Shown here in pieces: positions 51,411 to 60,166 of a DNA stretch of 64,000 nucleotides (positions are counted from its first letter, which is position 1; every line of letters begins with the position of its first letter). The stretch is from Streptomyces sp. B93 (lineage in GTDB: Bacteria > Actinomycetota > Actinomycetes > Streptomycetales > Streptomycetaceae), in assembly GCF_018070565.1 (NCBI RefSeq), contig NZ_JAGPXL010000026.1:31491-95490 (forward strand), in the 5' to 3' direction. The notes below the pieces were generated by a model. That model searched no databases. It worked only from the letters and a program-made list of their open reading frames with translations, and was not told the origin of the DNA. The position numbers were made by a program, and so were the translations under genes.

Positions 51411-52607
51411 TCAGGCCACCACACCGTCCCGGCGCAACGCTGCGATCTCGTCGTCCGTCATCCCCACGGCACGCAGCAGAGGCCCGGTGTGCTGTCCGAG
51501 CGCGGGCACGTCCCCCATCCGCGCCGTCTCCCCGCCCGGCAGCGTGATCGGCGGCAGCGGTGCCCGCAACGGCCCCACCGGCGTCCCCACCTCCCGCCAC
51601 CGCTCCCGGGCCGCCAACTGCGGGTGCTCCGCCACCTCCCGTACGTCCCGCAGGAGGGCGCAGGCCAGCCCCGCGCCCTCCAGCCGGGCCAGCGCCTCAT
51701 CGGCCGTCAGCGCGCCCAGTGCCGCGGCCACCAGCCCGTCGGTGCGCTCCCGGTTCGCCACCCGCGCCGCGTTCGTCGCGAACGCCGGGTCCGTCCCCAG
51801 CTCCGGCCGTCCGACGACCCGCTCCGCCAGCCGCCGCCACTCCCGGTCGTTCTGCACCGACAGCAGCACCCGCCCGCCGTCCGCCGTGGCGTAGGCGTCG
51901 TACGGCGCGATCACGGCGTGCGCGAGCCCCGTGCGCGCCGGGGTCGTGCCCCCGTGCATCGCGTGGTGCAACGGATGCCCCATCCACTCCACCAGCGCCT
52001 CCAGCATCGACACCTCCACCGGCCCGCCCCGGCCCGTCGTGCCGCGCCGCACCAGTGCCGCGAGCACCCCCGAGAAGGCGTACATCGCCGCCGCGATGTC
52101 GGCCGCCGGGATGCCCGCCTTCACCGGCTGCTCCGGCGTCCCGGTCACCGACACCAGCCCCGCCTCGCACTGCACGAGCATGTCGTACGCCCGCTTGTCC
52201 GCGTACGGGCCGAAGGAGCCGTATCCGGAGATGTCCACGGCGATCAGGCGGGGGTGCGCCGCGCACAGCGTGGCCGCGTCGAGGCCGCGCCGGGCCGCCG
52301 CCCCGTGGGCGAGGTTCTGTACGAACACGTCCGCGTCCGCCACCAGCCGCCGGACGACCTCCAGACCGCGCGGATCCTTCAGGTCCAGCGCGATCGACTC
52401 CTTGCCGCGGTTGCACCACACGAAGTGCGAGGCGAGGCCGCCCGCCGCGGTGTCGTAGCCGCGGGCGAAGTCCCCGCCGTCCACCCGCTCGACCTTGATC
52501 ACCCGGGCGCCGAGGTCCGCGAGCTGCCGGGTGGCGAAGGGGGCGGCGACGGCCTGTTCGACGGCGACCACGGTGACGCCCTCAAGGGGCGGTGGCTGGG
52601 TTGTCAT
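51411..52607 (-). CDS. CaiB/BaiF family CoA transferase
   Basis: 398 residues of the class III CoA-transferase family. LEGVTVVAVEQAVAAPFATRQLADLGARVIKVE is the diagnostic N-terminal half (read in parts); further on, FVWCNRGKESIALDL, DISGYGSFGPYADKRAYDMLVQ with the conserved catalytic Asp region, and GDVPALGQHT near the end. These enzymes move CoA between carboxylic acids through an acyl-aspartyl intermediate. Substrates cannot be inferred. The ATG at 52607 gives MTTQPPPLEG; an ATG at 52619 is also possible. The upstream neighbour is unrelated. Confidence 0.88.
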   Translation of the reverse strand: MTTQPPPLEGVTVVAVEQAVAAPFATRQLADLGARVIKVERVDGGDFARGYDTAAGGLASHFVWCNRGKESIALDLKDPRGLEVVRRLVADADVFVQNLAHGAAARRGLDAATLCAAHPRLIAVDISGYGSFGPYADKRAYDMLVQCEAGLVSVTGTPEQPVKAGIPAADIAAAMYAFSGVLAALVRRGTTGRGGPVEVSMLEALVEWMGHPLHHAMHGGTTPARTGLAHAVIAPYDAYATADGGRVLLSVQNDREWRRLAERVVGRPELGTDPAFATNAARVANRERTDGLVAAALGALTADEALARLEGAGLACALLRDVREVAEHPQLAARERWREVGTPVGPLRAPLPPITLPGGETARMGDVPALGQHTGPLLRAVGMTDDEIAALRRDGVVA

Positions 52608-52668
52608 GCCGTGGATCATGACCCGTGGGCCGGGCCCCTGTCATGGGCCCCCCGCCGTGACCGGCGCC

Positions 52669-53820
52669 TCACAGCAGGGCGATCTGGCCCTCCGGCCCTT
52701 CCTCGGGGTGGTCCAGCACGGAGGCGGGGCGCCGGGCGGAGGCCGGGGCCGGCAGGACGCCCGCCGTGCGCAGCTCGGCCGCCGTGATCGGGTCGGTGAC
52801 GGCCAACGCCTGCCGCCGGGGCCGCAGTTCCGCCAGCAGGGCCAGTACGGTGATCAGCTCCAGCAGCTCCGACGTCCAGGCCTGCGGCCAGGCGGCCGGG
52901 CGGATCGCCGCCAGGGTGCCGGGCTCGGCGGTGTCGGCGGTGCGGGCGGTGAACCACTGCTCCAGCACGCGGACCCCGTCCACCTCGTAGTCCCAGGCCT
53001 GCGGGGGCACCGGGGAGACCCGGCCCCCGTCGAGGAGGAGGGCCTCCTCGTCACGGTCGTAGACCAGGGTCAGGGGGCGGGGCGGCAGCGGGGCGCGGAC
53101 GTAGGGGCGGCGGCCGCCGGGGAGCTTGGGGCGGTCGCCGTCGCGGCGCATCAGCCAGAGCATCCGGTGGCCCAGCTCGACGCCGTGCGCCCACAGGGCG
53201 GGATCGGCCGTGAGCGGCACGGTGAGGTCGGGGCGGGCGACCGCGACCGTCCACGCGAGGACGTCCAGGGGGGTGCAGGGCGTCCCGAGCCGGGCGGTCA
53301 GGTGGGCCGTCAGGCCCGGTGCCAGGTTCGGTTCCCGGCCACCGGGGCGGCGGTGCAGCGGGCGGACGCGGCCGGGGCGCAGCAGCGGCGGCAGCGAGGT
53401 CGCGAGCACGCCGTCCGGCAGTTCCACCAGGAACACCTGGTGCTCGTCCGCCACCCGCCACAGTTCCGGGCGGGCCGCGTCGATCAGCCGGTGGTCGGGG
53501 ATCAGCCACTGCTCGTCGAAGGGCGCGTACAGCACCCGGACCGGCTCCGGGCAGGGGCCGTCGGCGCGCAGCAGCCGCTCCGTGCCGCCGGAGTGTCCCG
53601 GCAGCTGGGCCACGGCCGTGTGCAGCGTGCGGGACCGCGTCGGCTCGAAGAGCGCCTCGCGCTCGGGCCCTTCCGCCTTCACCAGGGCGTCCCAACGGGC
53701 CTTCAGACAGGCCGCGTCGGGTGCCACCGGCCAGCCCCGGCCGAGGCGCGGCGGTGCGACGGACCACGGCATGAGGTCCGCGAGCGGCGGAGCGTCGTCG
53801 TCGGGCGTCACGCCCGGCAT
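52669..53820 (-). CDS. Solo Type ISP restriction-modification C-terminal domain protein
   Basis: 383 residues. The middle resembles the C-terminal (Type_ISP_C) part of Type ISP restriction-modification enzymes: VRVLYAPFDEQWLIPDHRLIDAARPELWRV (read in parts), a VFLVELP strand, then CTPLDVLAWTVAVARPDL and LWAHGVELGHRMLWLM, which lines up with the YIYALLHSP...ELGRRLAELH segment of those enzymes. No helicase, nuclease or methyltransferase motif is present, and no partner gene is nearby, so it cannot restrict on its own. It ends with an Ala/Arg/Pro-rich tail. Whether it still binds DNA is unknown. Confidence 0.65.
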   Translation of the reverse strand: MPGVTPDDDAPPLADLMPWSVAPPRLGRGWPVAPDAACLKARWDALVKAEGPEREALFEPTRSRTLHTAVAQLPGHSGGTERLLRADGPCPEPVRVLYAPFDEQWLIPDHRLIDAARPELWRVADEHQVFLVELPDGVLATSLPPLLRPGRVRPLHRRPGGREPNLAPGLTAHLTARLGTPCTPLDVLAWTVAVARPDLTVPLTADPALWAHGVELGHRMLWLMRRDGDRPKLPGGRRPYVRAPLPPRPLTLVYDRDEEALLLDGGRVSPVPPQAWDYEVDGVRVLEQWFTARTADTAEPGTLAAIRPAAWPQAWTSELLELITVLALLAELRPRRQALAVTDPITAAELRTAGVLPAPASARRPASVLDHPEEGPEGQIALL

Positions 53821-53846
53821 CGTACGACGGCACCGCGAGCGGGGGG

Positions 53847-54596
53847 TCAGGTGGCGTCGAGCGTCACCGTGAAGGAGAAGCGGTCGCCGCGGTACTGGAT
53901 GACGGCCACGTCCAGCGGGCGCCCGGCGGTGTCGTAGGTGATGCCCGTGTAGTGCAGGATCGGGCTGAGCAGGGGCACCTGGAGCAGCTGGGAGGTCTCC
54001 GGGTCGGCGAGCCGGGCCTCCACCGTGTCCGTGATGCGGCTGATGTCCGCGCCCACCACATCGCGCAGCACCTTCGTCATCGGCCAGCGGACCAGGTCGT
54101 CGAGGGCGATGTGCTCGGCCAGTTCGGGCCGGACGTGGTTGCGGGCGTGGTTGGTCGGCTCGCCCGTCTTCTCGTCGCTGCGCAGCCGGTGGTACGTCGC
54201 CACCTCGGTGACGTCCGGGAAGTGCTCGGCGAGTTCGGCGGGCACCGGCGCGGGCCCGTGGTCCAGCAGCTCGGTCGTCATGCCGGACTGCTGGGCCACG
54301 ATGGCGTCCACCGAGCCGAGCAGCCGCACCGGGGTGGCCCGGCGGGCGTTCGGCTCGATGAAGGTGCCGCGCCTGCGGTGCCGGGTGATCAGCCCCTCGT
54401 CCTCCAGCTCCTTCAGCGCCTGCCGCATGGTCAGCACGCTCACGCCGTAGTGCGCGGCCAGCTGTTCCTCGGTGGGCAGGCGCAGCGGGTCCTGCGGGGA
54501 ACGGCCGAGTATCGAGGCGCGCAGGGACTGCGACACCTGGTACCAGAGCGGCAGCTTGCGGTTGAGGACGATGGAGTCCGGGGCGAAGGAGGTCAC
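53847..54596 (-). CDS. GntR/HutC-type regulator with UTRA domain
   Basis: 249 residues. The N-terminal winged helix (about 12-82: PLWYQVSQSLRASILG, LRLPTEEQLAAHYGVSVLTMRQALKELEDEG, read in parts) is followed by a UTRA effector domain (about 100-245, including PTNHARNHVRPELAE and LHYTGITYDTAGRPLDVAVIQYRGDRF). It lies 66 bases downstream of hmgA on the same strand, so it probably controls tyrosine catabolism through a homogentisate-pathway metabolite. GTG start at 54596. The effector is not predictable. Confidence 0.88.
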   Translation of the reverse strand: MTSFAPDSIVLNRKLPLWYQVSQSLRASILGRSPQDPLRLPTEEQLAAHYGVSVLTMRQALKELEDEGLITRHRRRGTFIEPNARRATPVRLLGSVDAIVAQQSGMTTELLDHGPAPVPAELAEHFPDVTEVATYHRLRSDEKTGEPTNHARNHVRPELAEHIALDDLVRWPMTKVLRDVVGADISRITDTVEARLADPETSQLLQVPLLSPILHYTGITYDTAGRPLDVAVIQYRGDRFSFTVTLDAT

Positions 54597-54662
54597 GGGG
54601 CCATCCGTACCGGCAGCGGGACGATCAGTGCAACCCAGTGAGCGGCAGCTCGCGGCGAGCGA

Positions 54663-55991
54663 TCAGTGAAGCGCGCGGTAGTGGCGCTCCAGGCCCTGCC
54701 ACACGTCGTCGTAGCGTCGCTGGAGGTGGTCGGCGTCGGACGCCTGGGCGGTGAGGGTGACCGGCCAGCGGGTCTCGAACATGAACGCGAGCCCGTCGTC
54801 GACCTTCTGCGGCCTCAGCTCGGCCGCGCTCGCCCGGTCGAACGTCTCCCGGTCCGGGCCGTGTGCCGACATCATGTTGTGCAGCGAGCCCCCGCCCGGC
54901 ACGAAGCCCCCCTTCCCGGCCGTCTTGGCGTCGTAGGCGCCCTCGATCAGGCCCATGTACTCGCTCATCACGTTCCGGTGGAAGTACGGCGGCCGGAAGG
55001 TGTCCTCGCCCACCAGCCAGCGCGGCGCGAACACCACGAAGTCGATGCCCGCGAGGCCCGGGGTGTCGGACGGGGAGGTCAGCACCGTGAAGATCGACGG
55101 GTCCGGGTGGTCGTAGGAGATCGTCCCGATGACGTTGAAGCGGCGCAGGTCGTAGACGTACGGCACATGGTTGCCGTGCCAGGCGACGACGTCCAGCGGG
55201 GAGTGGCCGTAGACGGCCGTCCAGAGGTTGCCGCAGAACTTGTTCACCACCTCCACCTCGCCCTCGGTGTCCTCGTATGCGGCGACGGGGGCGCGGAAGT
55301 CGCGTGGGTTGGCCAGTCCGTTGGCGCCGATCGGGCCGAGGTCGGGGAGGCGGAACGGGGTGCCGTAGTTCTCGCAGACGTAGCCGCGGGCGGTGTCGTC
55401 CAGCAGCTCGACGCGGAAGCGCACCCCGCGCGGGATCAGCGCCACCTCGCCCGGCTCGGCGCTCAGCAGGCCGAACTCGGTGCGCAGCAGCAGCCCGCCG
55501 CGCTCGGGGACGATCAGCAGCTCACCGTCCGCGTCGCTGAAGACACGGTCCATGGAGGCGTCGGCGTGGTAGAGGTGCACGGCCATGCCGGTGCGCTGGG
55601 TGGCGTCGCCGTTGCCGCCGAGCGTCCACAGGCCCGCGAGGAAGTCGGTGCCCCCGGCGGGCGCCGGGAGCGGGTTCCAGCGCAGCCGGTTGGGGTCGGG
55701 CACCGTCTCGGTGAAGGGTGCGGTGCGCAGGGCGCCGTTGTCAGCGCGGGTGAACGCCGGGTGGGCGGCCGAGGGGCGGATGCGGTACAGCCACGAGCGG
55801 CGGTTGTGCGCCCGGGGCTCGGTGAACGCCGTACCGCTGAGCTGTTCCGCGTAGAGGCCGAGGGGGGCCCGCTGGGGTGAGTTGCGGCCCTCGGGCAGGG
55901 CGCCCGGGACGGCCTCCGAGCTGTGCTCGTTGCCGAAGCCGGAGAGGTAGGTCAGTCCTTCGGCGGTCTTCCGGGCGTCCCCGCTGCTCAT
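54663..55991 (-). CDS. hmgA: Homogentisate 1,2-dioxygenase
   Basis: 442 residues. Opens the aromatic ring of homogentisate to maleylacetoacetate in Phe/Tyr breakdown. The start LTYLSGFGNEHSSEAVPGALP is the family signature. Iron ligands lie in YFHRNVMSEYMGLIEG (His, Glu) and GGSLHNMMSAHGPD (His). Total length equals the usual bacterial enzyme. The ATG at 55991 follows AAGGGAG; an upstream ATG at 56060 would add 23 residues of non-family sequence. A dyad at 56021-56040 in its promoter is a candidate site for the downstream GntR regulator. Confidence 0.95.
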   Translation of the reverse strand: MSSGDARKTAEGLTYLSGFGNEHSSEAVPGALPEGRNSPQRAPLGLYAEQLSGTAFTEPRAHNRRSWLYRIRPSAAHPAFTRADNGALRTAPFTETVPDPNRLRWNPLPAPAGGTDFLAGLWTLGGNGDATQRTGMAVHLYHADASMDRVFSDADGELLIVPERGGLLLRTEFGLLSAEPGEVALIPRGVRFRVELLDDTARGYVCENYGTPFRLPDLGPIGANGLANPRDFRAPVAAYEDTEGEVEVVNKFCGNLWTAVYGHSPLDVVAWHGNHVPYVYDLRRFNVIGTISYDHPDPSIFTVLTSPSDTPGLAGIDFVVFAPRWLVGEDTFRPPYFHRNVMSEYMGLIEGAYDAKTAGKGGFVPGGGSLHNMMSAHGPDRETFDRASAAELRPQKVDDGLAFMFETRWPVTLTAQASDADHLQRRYDDVWQGLERHYRALH

Positions 55992-56020
55992 GTTCGCATC
56001 GCTCCCTTGCACGTACTGAT

Positions 56021-56060
56021 TCCTATGTATCACCGTAGGATTGCGTTTTCCTGGACGCAA
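56021..56060. promoter_or_regulatory. Two dyads in the hmgA promoter region
   Basis: TCCTA-(N10)-TAGGA spans 56021-56040, and TTGCGT-(N8)-ACGCAA spans 56041-56060. Both are perfect in the arms and lie between the divergent hmgA and lipoprotein genes. The first is a possible GntR operator. Confidence 0.35.
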
Positions 56061-56136
56061 GGGGGAGGGGTGACCTCCTCTGGAGGGATGACCGGAACCC
56101 GACCCCAGGGGGATTCGACGTGTCGCACCCGTGTTC

Positions 56137-56142
56137 TACGCT
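56137..56142 (+). promoter_or_regulatory. -10 box of a leaderless promoter
   Basis: TACGCT followed by seven bases and the ATG at 56150; no ribosome site is present. Confidence 0.4.
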
Positions 56143-56149
56143 CCCGGGC

Positions 56150-56668
56150 ATGTCGTGGATACGGGGACTCCTCGCCGTGCTCGCGCTCTGCGTCCTGCCG
56201 CTGGCCGGAACAGCGGGCTGCGGCACCGGTGACGCGAACGAGCAGGCGTCCGTCCAGTCGCCCTCACCGGTGGGCAAGCTGCTGGAGGACACGGACGAGG
56301 AAGGGCGTGCCTTCCGCGAGGTCGACGAGGACGACGCGCCCGAGGTGGACATAGAGGTGCAGCCCGACGACTCCGGCGACGGCTGGGACCTGACGCTCAC
56401 CCTCGACGGCTTCCGCTTCTCACCGGCCGACACCCCCGCGCGGGCGGTCGCCGGGCGGGGCGTCGCCCGCCTCTTCCTCGACGGCCGGTTCATCGCGGAG
56501 CTGCGCACCCCCGAGTACCGGCTCGCCGCCCGCCTCGTCCCCCGCGGCACCCACCAGGTCACCGCCCGCCTCTACGCCGACGACGGCACGGTGTGGGCGG
56601 CGGACGGGGAGCCGATCGAGTGCACGGCGGACATCACGGCCTCGGGGACGGAGGGGGCCGGGGAGTGA
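56150..56668 (+). CDS. Secreted lipoprotein, hypothetical
   Basis: 172 residues. The signal ends with LAGTAGC, a lipobox-like Cys. After an acidic linker (EDTDEEGRAFREVDEDDAPEV, in two parts) the protein is a compact beta-rich domain (about 80-160: LTLTLDGFRFSPADTPARAV, GVARLFLDGRFIAELRTPEYRL, HQVTARLYADDGTVWA), similar in shape to immunoglobulin-like or copper-protein-like sandwiches but without an evident metal site. The mRNA is probably leaderless. It is divergent from hmgA and ends just before a repeat-rich gap. Confidence 0.7.
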   Translation: MSWIRGLLAVLALCVLPLAGTAGCGTGDANEQASVQSPSPVGKLLEDTDEEGRAFREVDEDDAPEVDIEVQPDDSGDGWDLTLTLDGFRFSPADTPARAVAGRGVARLFLDGRFIAELRTPEYRLAARLVPRGTHQVTARLYADDGTVWAADGEPIECTADITASGTEGAGE

Positions 56669-57059
56669 GCTCCGGCGCCCTGCCAAGGCCTCGGCGCCGT
56701 GCCGCAGTTCTGGCCCCTGTGTGGCCTTCGTCGCCGGACGTGGTGCGGGCGCCGGTCGCGTCCTGTCGTGGGCTCGGTGTCCTGTCGTGGCCTCGGCGCC
56801 GTGCCGCAGTTCTGGCCCCTGTGTGGCCTTCGTCGCCGGACGTGGCGCGGGCGCCGGTCGCGTCCTGTCGTGGCCCCGGTGCCCTGCCATGGCCTCCGTG
56901 CCGTGCCGCGGCCCTCTGGCCCTCTGCGTGGCCTCGGCGCCCTGTCGTGGCCCCGGCCCCCTGCGTGGCCCCGGTGCCCTCCCGCGGCCCCCGCACCGTA
57001 CCCCGGCCCCAGCCCCGTACCCCGGCCCCGGCTTCACCGTGCTTCGGCGGAAAGGCATC
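56669..57059 (+). repeat. Repeat-rich intergenic region, 102-bp tandem repeat plus degenerate copies
   Basis: 391 bases without a supported gene. Two near-identical segments, about 56687-56771 and 56789-56873, lie 102 bases apart (one mismatch noticed: GTGGTGCGGG versus GTGGCGCGGG). Shorter echoes of CCTGTCGTGGCC and GCCTCGGCGCC continue to about 56990. The frame of the downstream TetR gene is open through the repeats, giving a repetitive Pro/Arg/Cys-rich sequence, but the family start is at 57060. Confidence 0.7.
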
Positions 57060-57692
57060 ATGGAGCCCGTGCCCCCTGTCACGCCCCCAGCCGTACCCCT
57101 GCGCCGTGCGCCCGTGCAGCGGCGCAGTGCCGAGCGGCTGGCCAGGATTCTGGACGCCTGCGCCGACCTCCTCGACGAGGTCGGCTACGACGACCTGAGC
57201 ACCCGCGCGGTGGCGGTACGCGCCGGGGTCCCGATCGGCTCCGTCTACCGCTTCTTCGGCAACAAGCGCGAGATGGCCGACGCCCTCGCCCAGCGCAACC
57301 TGGAGCGCTACACCGAACGGGTCGGGCAGCGGCTGAAGGACGGCGGCGCCGACGGGGGCTGGCGGGCCGCGCTGGACGCCGTGCTCGACGAGTACCTCGC
57401 CATGAAGCGCACCGCGCCCGGCTTCTCCCTGGTCGACTTCGGCAACCAGATCCCGGTCGGCGCCCGGCACGGCGACCCCAACCACCGCGTCGCCGACCGG
57501 CTGCTCGACCTGCTCTCCGGCCATCTGCCCCGGGACCCCGACGACGATCTGCGCCGTACCTTCCTGGTCGCCGTGGAGACCGCCGACACCCTCGTCCAGC
57601 TGGCGTTCCGGGTGCGTCCCGAGGGCGACGAGCGGATCATCGCGGAGATGCGGGAGCTGCTGCGGGCGTATCTGGGCCGGGTGCTGGACTGA
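57060..57692 (+). CDS. TetR family transcriptional regulator
   Basis: 210 residues. The N-terminal helix-turn-helix is clear: RRSAERLARILDACADLLDEVG, then DLSTRAVAVRAGVPIGSVYRFFGNKREMADAL (read in parts; recognition helix VPIGSVYRFF). The C-terminal ligand domain is helical. I start at ATG 57060, where the TetR fold begins. It lies upstream of the molybdopterin oxidoreductase gene, and a short dyad at 57750-57761 overlapping a -10 box is a possible target. The ligand is unknown. Confidence 0.85.
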   Translation: MEPVPPVTPPAVPLRRAPVQRRSAERLARILDACADLLDEVGYDDLSTRAVAVRAGVPIGSVYRFFGNKREMADALAQRNLERYTERVGQRLKDGGADGGWRAALDAVLDEYLAMKRTAPGFSLVDFGNQIPVGARHGDPNHRVADRLLDLLSGHLPRDPDDDLRRTFLVAVETADTLVQLAFRVRPEGDERIIAEMRELLRAYLGRVLD

Positions 57693-57749
57693 CCCGAGGC
57701 GGTCACCGTCCGGCCGCTGGGATGTCTCCCGACCCCTCCCCTACATGCG

Positions 57750-57765
57750 TACCGGTCGGTATGCT
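57750..57765 (+). promoter_or_regulatory. Candidate TetR operator overlapping a -10 box
   Basis: TACCG-GT-CGGTA (57750-57761) is a perfect dyad of the kind bound by TetR regulators, and TATGCT (57760-57765) overlaps its right end as a possible -10. It lies 48 bases before the oxidoreductase GTG. Confidence 0.4.
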
Positions 57766-57812
57766 CGCGTCGACCCCACGCGTCAGCGTCGCCGCCACCC
57801 CGGGAGGACCCC

Positions 57813-60044
57813 GTGTCCCGCACCGCTCTGCGCATCTGCCCCCTGTGCGAGGCCACCTGCGGCCTGACCCTCACCATCGAGGGCACCCGCGTCACCGGCG
57901 CCCGAGGCGACCGCGACGACGTGTTCAGCCGCGGGTTCATCTGCCCCAAGGGCGCCTCCTTCGGCGCCGTCGACGGCGACCCCGACCGGCTGCGCGCCCC
58001 CCTGGTCCGCAGGGACGGTGAGCTGCGCGAGGCCACCTGGGAGGAGGCCTTCGACGCCGTCGCCGCCGGGATCCGGCCGGTGATCGAGCGGCACGGCCCG
58101 AACGCGGTCGGCGTCGTCCTCGGCAACCCCAACGTCCACACCATGGCCGGGGCCCTCTACCCGCCCGTGCTGCTCGGTGCCCTCGGCACCCGCAGCGTGT
58201 TCAGCGCCTCCACCGTCGACCAGATGCCCAAGCACGTCTCCAGCGGCCTGCTCTACGGCGACGCGAACGCCATCCCCGTCCCCGACCTGGACCACACCGA
58301 CCACCTGCTGCTCATCGGCGCCAACCCCCTGGAGTCCAACGGCAGTCTGTGCACCGCCCCCGACTTCCCCGGCAAGCTGAAGGCGCTCAAGGCCCGCGGC
58401 GGCACCCTCACCGTCGTCGACCCGCGCCGCACCCGCACCGCCGCGCTCGCCGACCGGCACATCGCCGTGCGCCCCGGCACCGACGCCCTGCTCCTCGCGG
58501 CGATGGCCCACGTCCTGTTCGAGGAGGACCTCGCCGACCTCAAGGACCTGGCGCCGCACGTCGAGGGGCTGGCCGAACTGCGGGAGTCCCTCCAGGACTT
58601 CACCCCGGAGGAGGTCGCCGCCGCCTGTGACGTCCAGGCCCCGCTGATCCGCACCCTGGCCCGCGAACTCGCCGCCGCCCCCACCGCCGCCGTCTACGCC
58701 CGCATCGGCAGCTGCACCGTCCCGCACGGCACCCTCGCCAGCTGGCTCGTCGACGTCCTCAACATCCTCACCGGCAACCTCGACCGGCCCGGCGGCGCCC
58801 TCTTCCCGCAGTCCGCCACCGACCGGACGCCCCGCCCCGCCGGACCCGGCCGCGGCTTCGCCCTCGGGCGGTGGCGGTCCCGGGTGAGCGGGCACCCCGA
58901 GGCCAAGAGCGAACTGCCCATCGCCGCCCTGGCGGAGGAGATCGACACCGCCACCGAGGAGGGCGAGCCGATCCGCGCGGTGATCGCCATCGCCGCCAAC
59001 CCGGTGCTGTCCACCCCCGACGGCGACCGCCTCGACAAGGCCCTCGGCACGCTCGACTTCATGGTCAGCGTCGACCCCTACCTCAACGAGACCTCCCGGC
59101 ACGCCGACGTCGTCCTGCCGCCGCCCCCGCCCGCCCAGAGCCCGCACCACGACTTCGCGTTCAACACCCTCGCCGTCCGCAACCAGGTCCGCTACACCCG
59201 CCCCGCCGTCCCGCTGGAGCCCGGCCGGATGGCGGAGACGGAGATCCACGCCCGGCTCGTCCTGGCGGCGACCGGCATGCACGGCACCGACCCCGCCGCC
59301 GTGGACGCCATGGTCGTCGACCAGACCCTCGGCAAGGCGGTGAAGGAGCCGCACTCACCGGCGTACGGCCGCGACCCGCGTGAACTCGCCGCCCAGCTCA
59401 CCGGCGACGACGGCCCCGAGCGGCGGCTGGACATGATGCTGCGCCTCGGTCCCTACGGCGACGGCTTCGGCGCGCGCCCCGACGGGCTGACCCTGGCCCG
59501 GCTGCTCGCGCACCCGCACGGCATCGACCTCGGGCCGCTCGCCGCCCGGCTGCCACAGCCGCTGAGGACCCGCAGCGGCCGGGTGGAGCTGCTTCCCGGC
59601 CCGATCGCGGACGACCTGCCCCGCCTCCGCGAGGCCCTCGCCGAGCGCCCCGCCGGGCTCGTCCTGGTCGGCCGCCGCCATCTGCGCTCCAACAACAGCT
59701 GGATGCACAACGTCCCGGCGCTGACCGGCGGTTCCAACCGCTGCACCCTGCACATCCACCCCGAGGACGCGGACCGCCTGGGCGTGCGCGACGGCGAGGC
59801 GGTGCGGGTCAAGGGCGCCGGGGGAGAGGTGACCGCGCCCGCGGAGGTCACCGCCGACATCCGCCCCGGCGTGGTGAGCCTCCCGCACGGCTGGGGCCAC
59901 GACCGCCCCGGCACCCGGCTGCGGCACGCGGCCACCGACCCCGGCGTCAACGTCAACCAGCTCCTCGACGGCAGCCTGCTCGACCCGCTGTCCGGCAACG
60001 CGGTCCTGAACGGCGTACCCGTCGAACTGATCGCACGGCCCTGA
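57813..60044 (+). CDS. Molybdopterin-dependent oxidoreductase (BisC/formate dehydrogenase-like)
   Basis: 743 residues. The N-terminal [4Fe-4S] ligands are C-P-L-C-E-A-T-C with a fourth Cys in FICPKGAS, as in formate dehydrogenase/nitrate reductase-type enzymes. The molybdopterin domains follow (VGVVLGNPNVHTMAGAL, LLLIGANPLESNGSL, VVDPRRTRTAALADRH), and the C-terminal cofactor domain (LHIHPEDADRLGVRDGEAVRV, LPHGWGHDRPG) is intact. No Tat signal is seen, so it is cytoplasmic. The substrate is unknown. GGGAGG five bases before GTG 57813. A TetR gene is upstream; no partner subunits are nearby. Confidence 0.87.
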   Translation: MSRTALRICPLCEATCGLTLTIEGTRVTGARGDRDDVFSRGFICPKGASFGAVDGDPDRLRAPLVRRDGELREATWEEAFDAVAAGIRPVIERHGPNAVGVVLGNPNVHTMAGALYPPVLLGALGTRSVFSASTVDQMPKHVSSGLLYGDANAIPVPDLDHTDHLLLIGANPLESNGSLCTAPDFPGKLKALKARGGTLTVVDPRRTRTAALADRHIAVRPGTDALLLAAMAHVLFEEDLADLKDLAPHVEGLAELRESLQDFTPEEVAAACDVQAPLIRTLARELAAAPTAAVYARIGSCTVPHGTLASWLVDVLNILTGNLDRPGGALFPQSATDRTPRPAGPGRGFALGRWRSRVSGHPEAKSELPIAALAEEIDTATEEGEPIRAVIAIAANPVLSTPDGDRLDKALGTLDFMVSVDPYLNETSRHADVVLPPPPPAQSPHHDFAFNTLAVRNQVRYTRPAVPLEPGRMAETEIHARLVLAATGMHGTDPAAVDAMVVDQTLGKAVKEPHSPAYGRDPRELAAQLTGDDGPERRLDMMLRLGPYGDGFGARPDGLTLARLLAHPHGIDLGPLAARLPQPLRTRSGRVELLPGPIADDLPRLREALAERPAGLVLVGRRHLRSNNSWMHNVPALTGGSNRCTLHIHPEDADRLGVRDGEAVRVKGAGGEVTAPAEVTADIRPGVVSLPHGWGHDRPGTRLRHAATDPGVNVNQLLDGSLLDPLSGNAVLNGVPVELIARP

Positions 60045-60081
60045 CCTGGAGTTTTGCGCTTATTGCTCGCGTGTCAACGTC

Positions 60082-60111
60082 TTGTTAACGCCGCTCGGCG
60101 GGTCCTAACGT
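60082..60111 (+). promoter_or_regulatory. Candidate promoter of the citrate transporter gene
   Basis: TTGTTA (60082-60087) and TAACGT (60106-60111) are 18 bases apart, in a relatively A/T-rich gap of 122 bases. They lie 55 bases before the ATG at 60167. Confidence 0.35.
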
Positions 60112-60166
60112 CCATCGCACCGCCGGCCCTGGTGGGAGTTCAAGGGCGAACGTTAGGTATCCACTC

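Noticed and set aside
56420..57524. Minus-strand open frames through the repeat-rich gap and TetR gene
   Set aside because: Translations are repetitive Arg/Gly/Thr strings created by the tandem repeats; no start context or domain.
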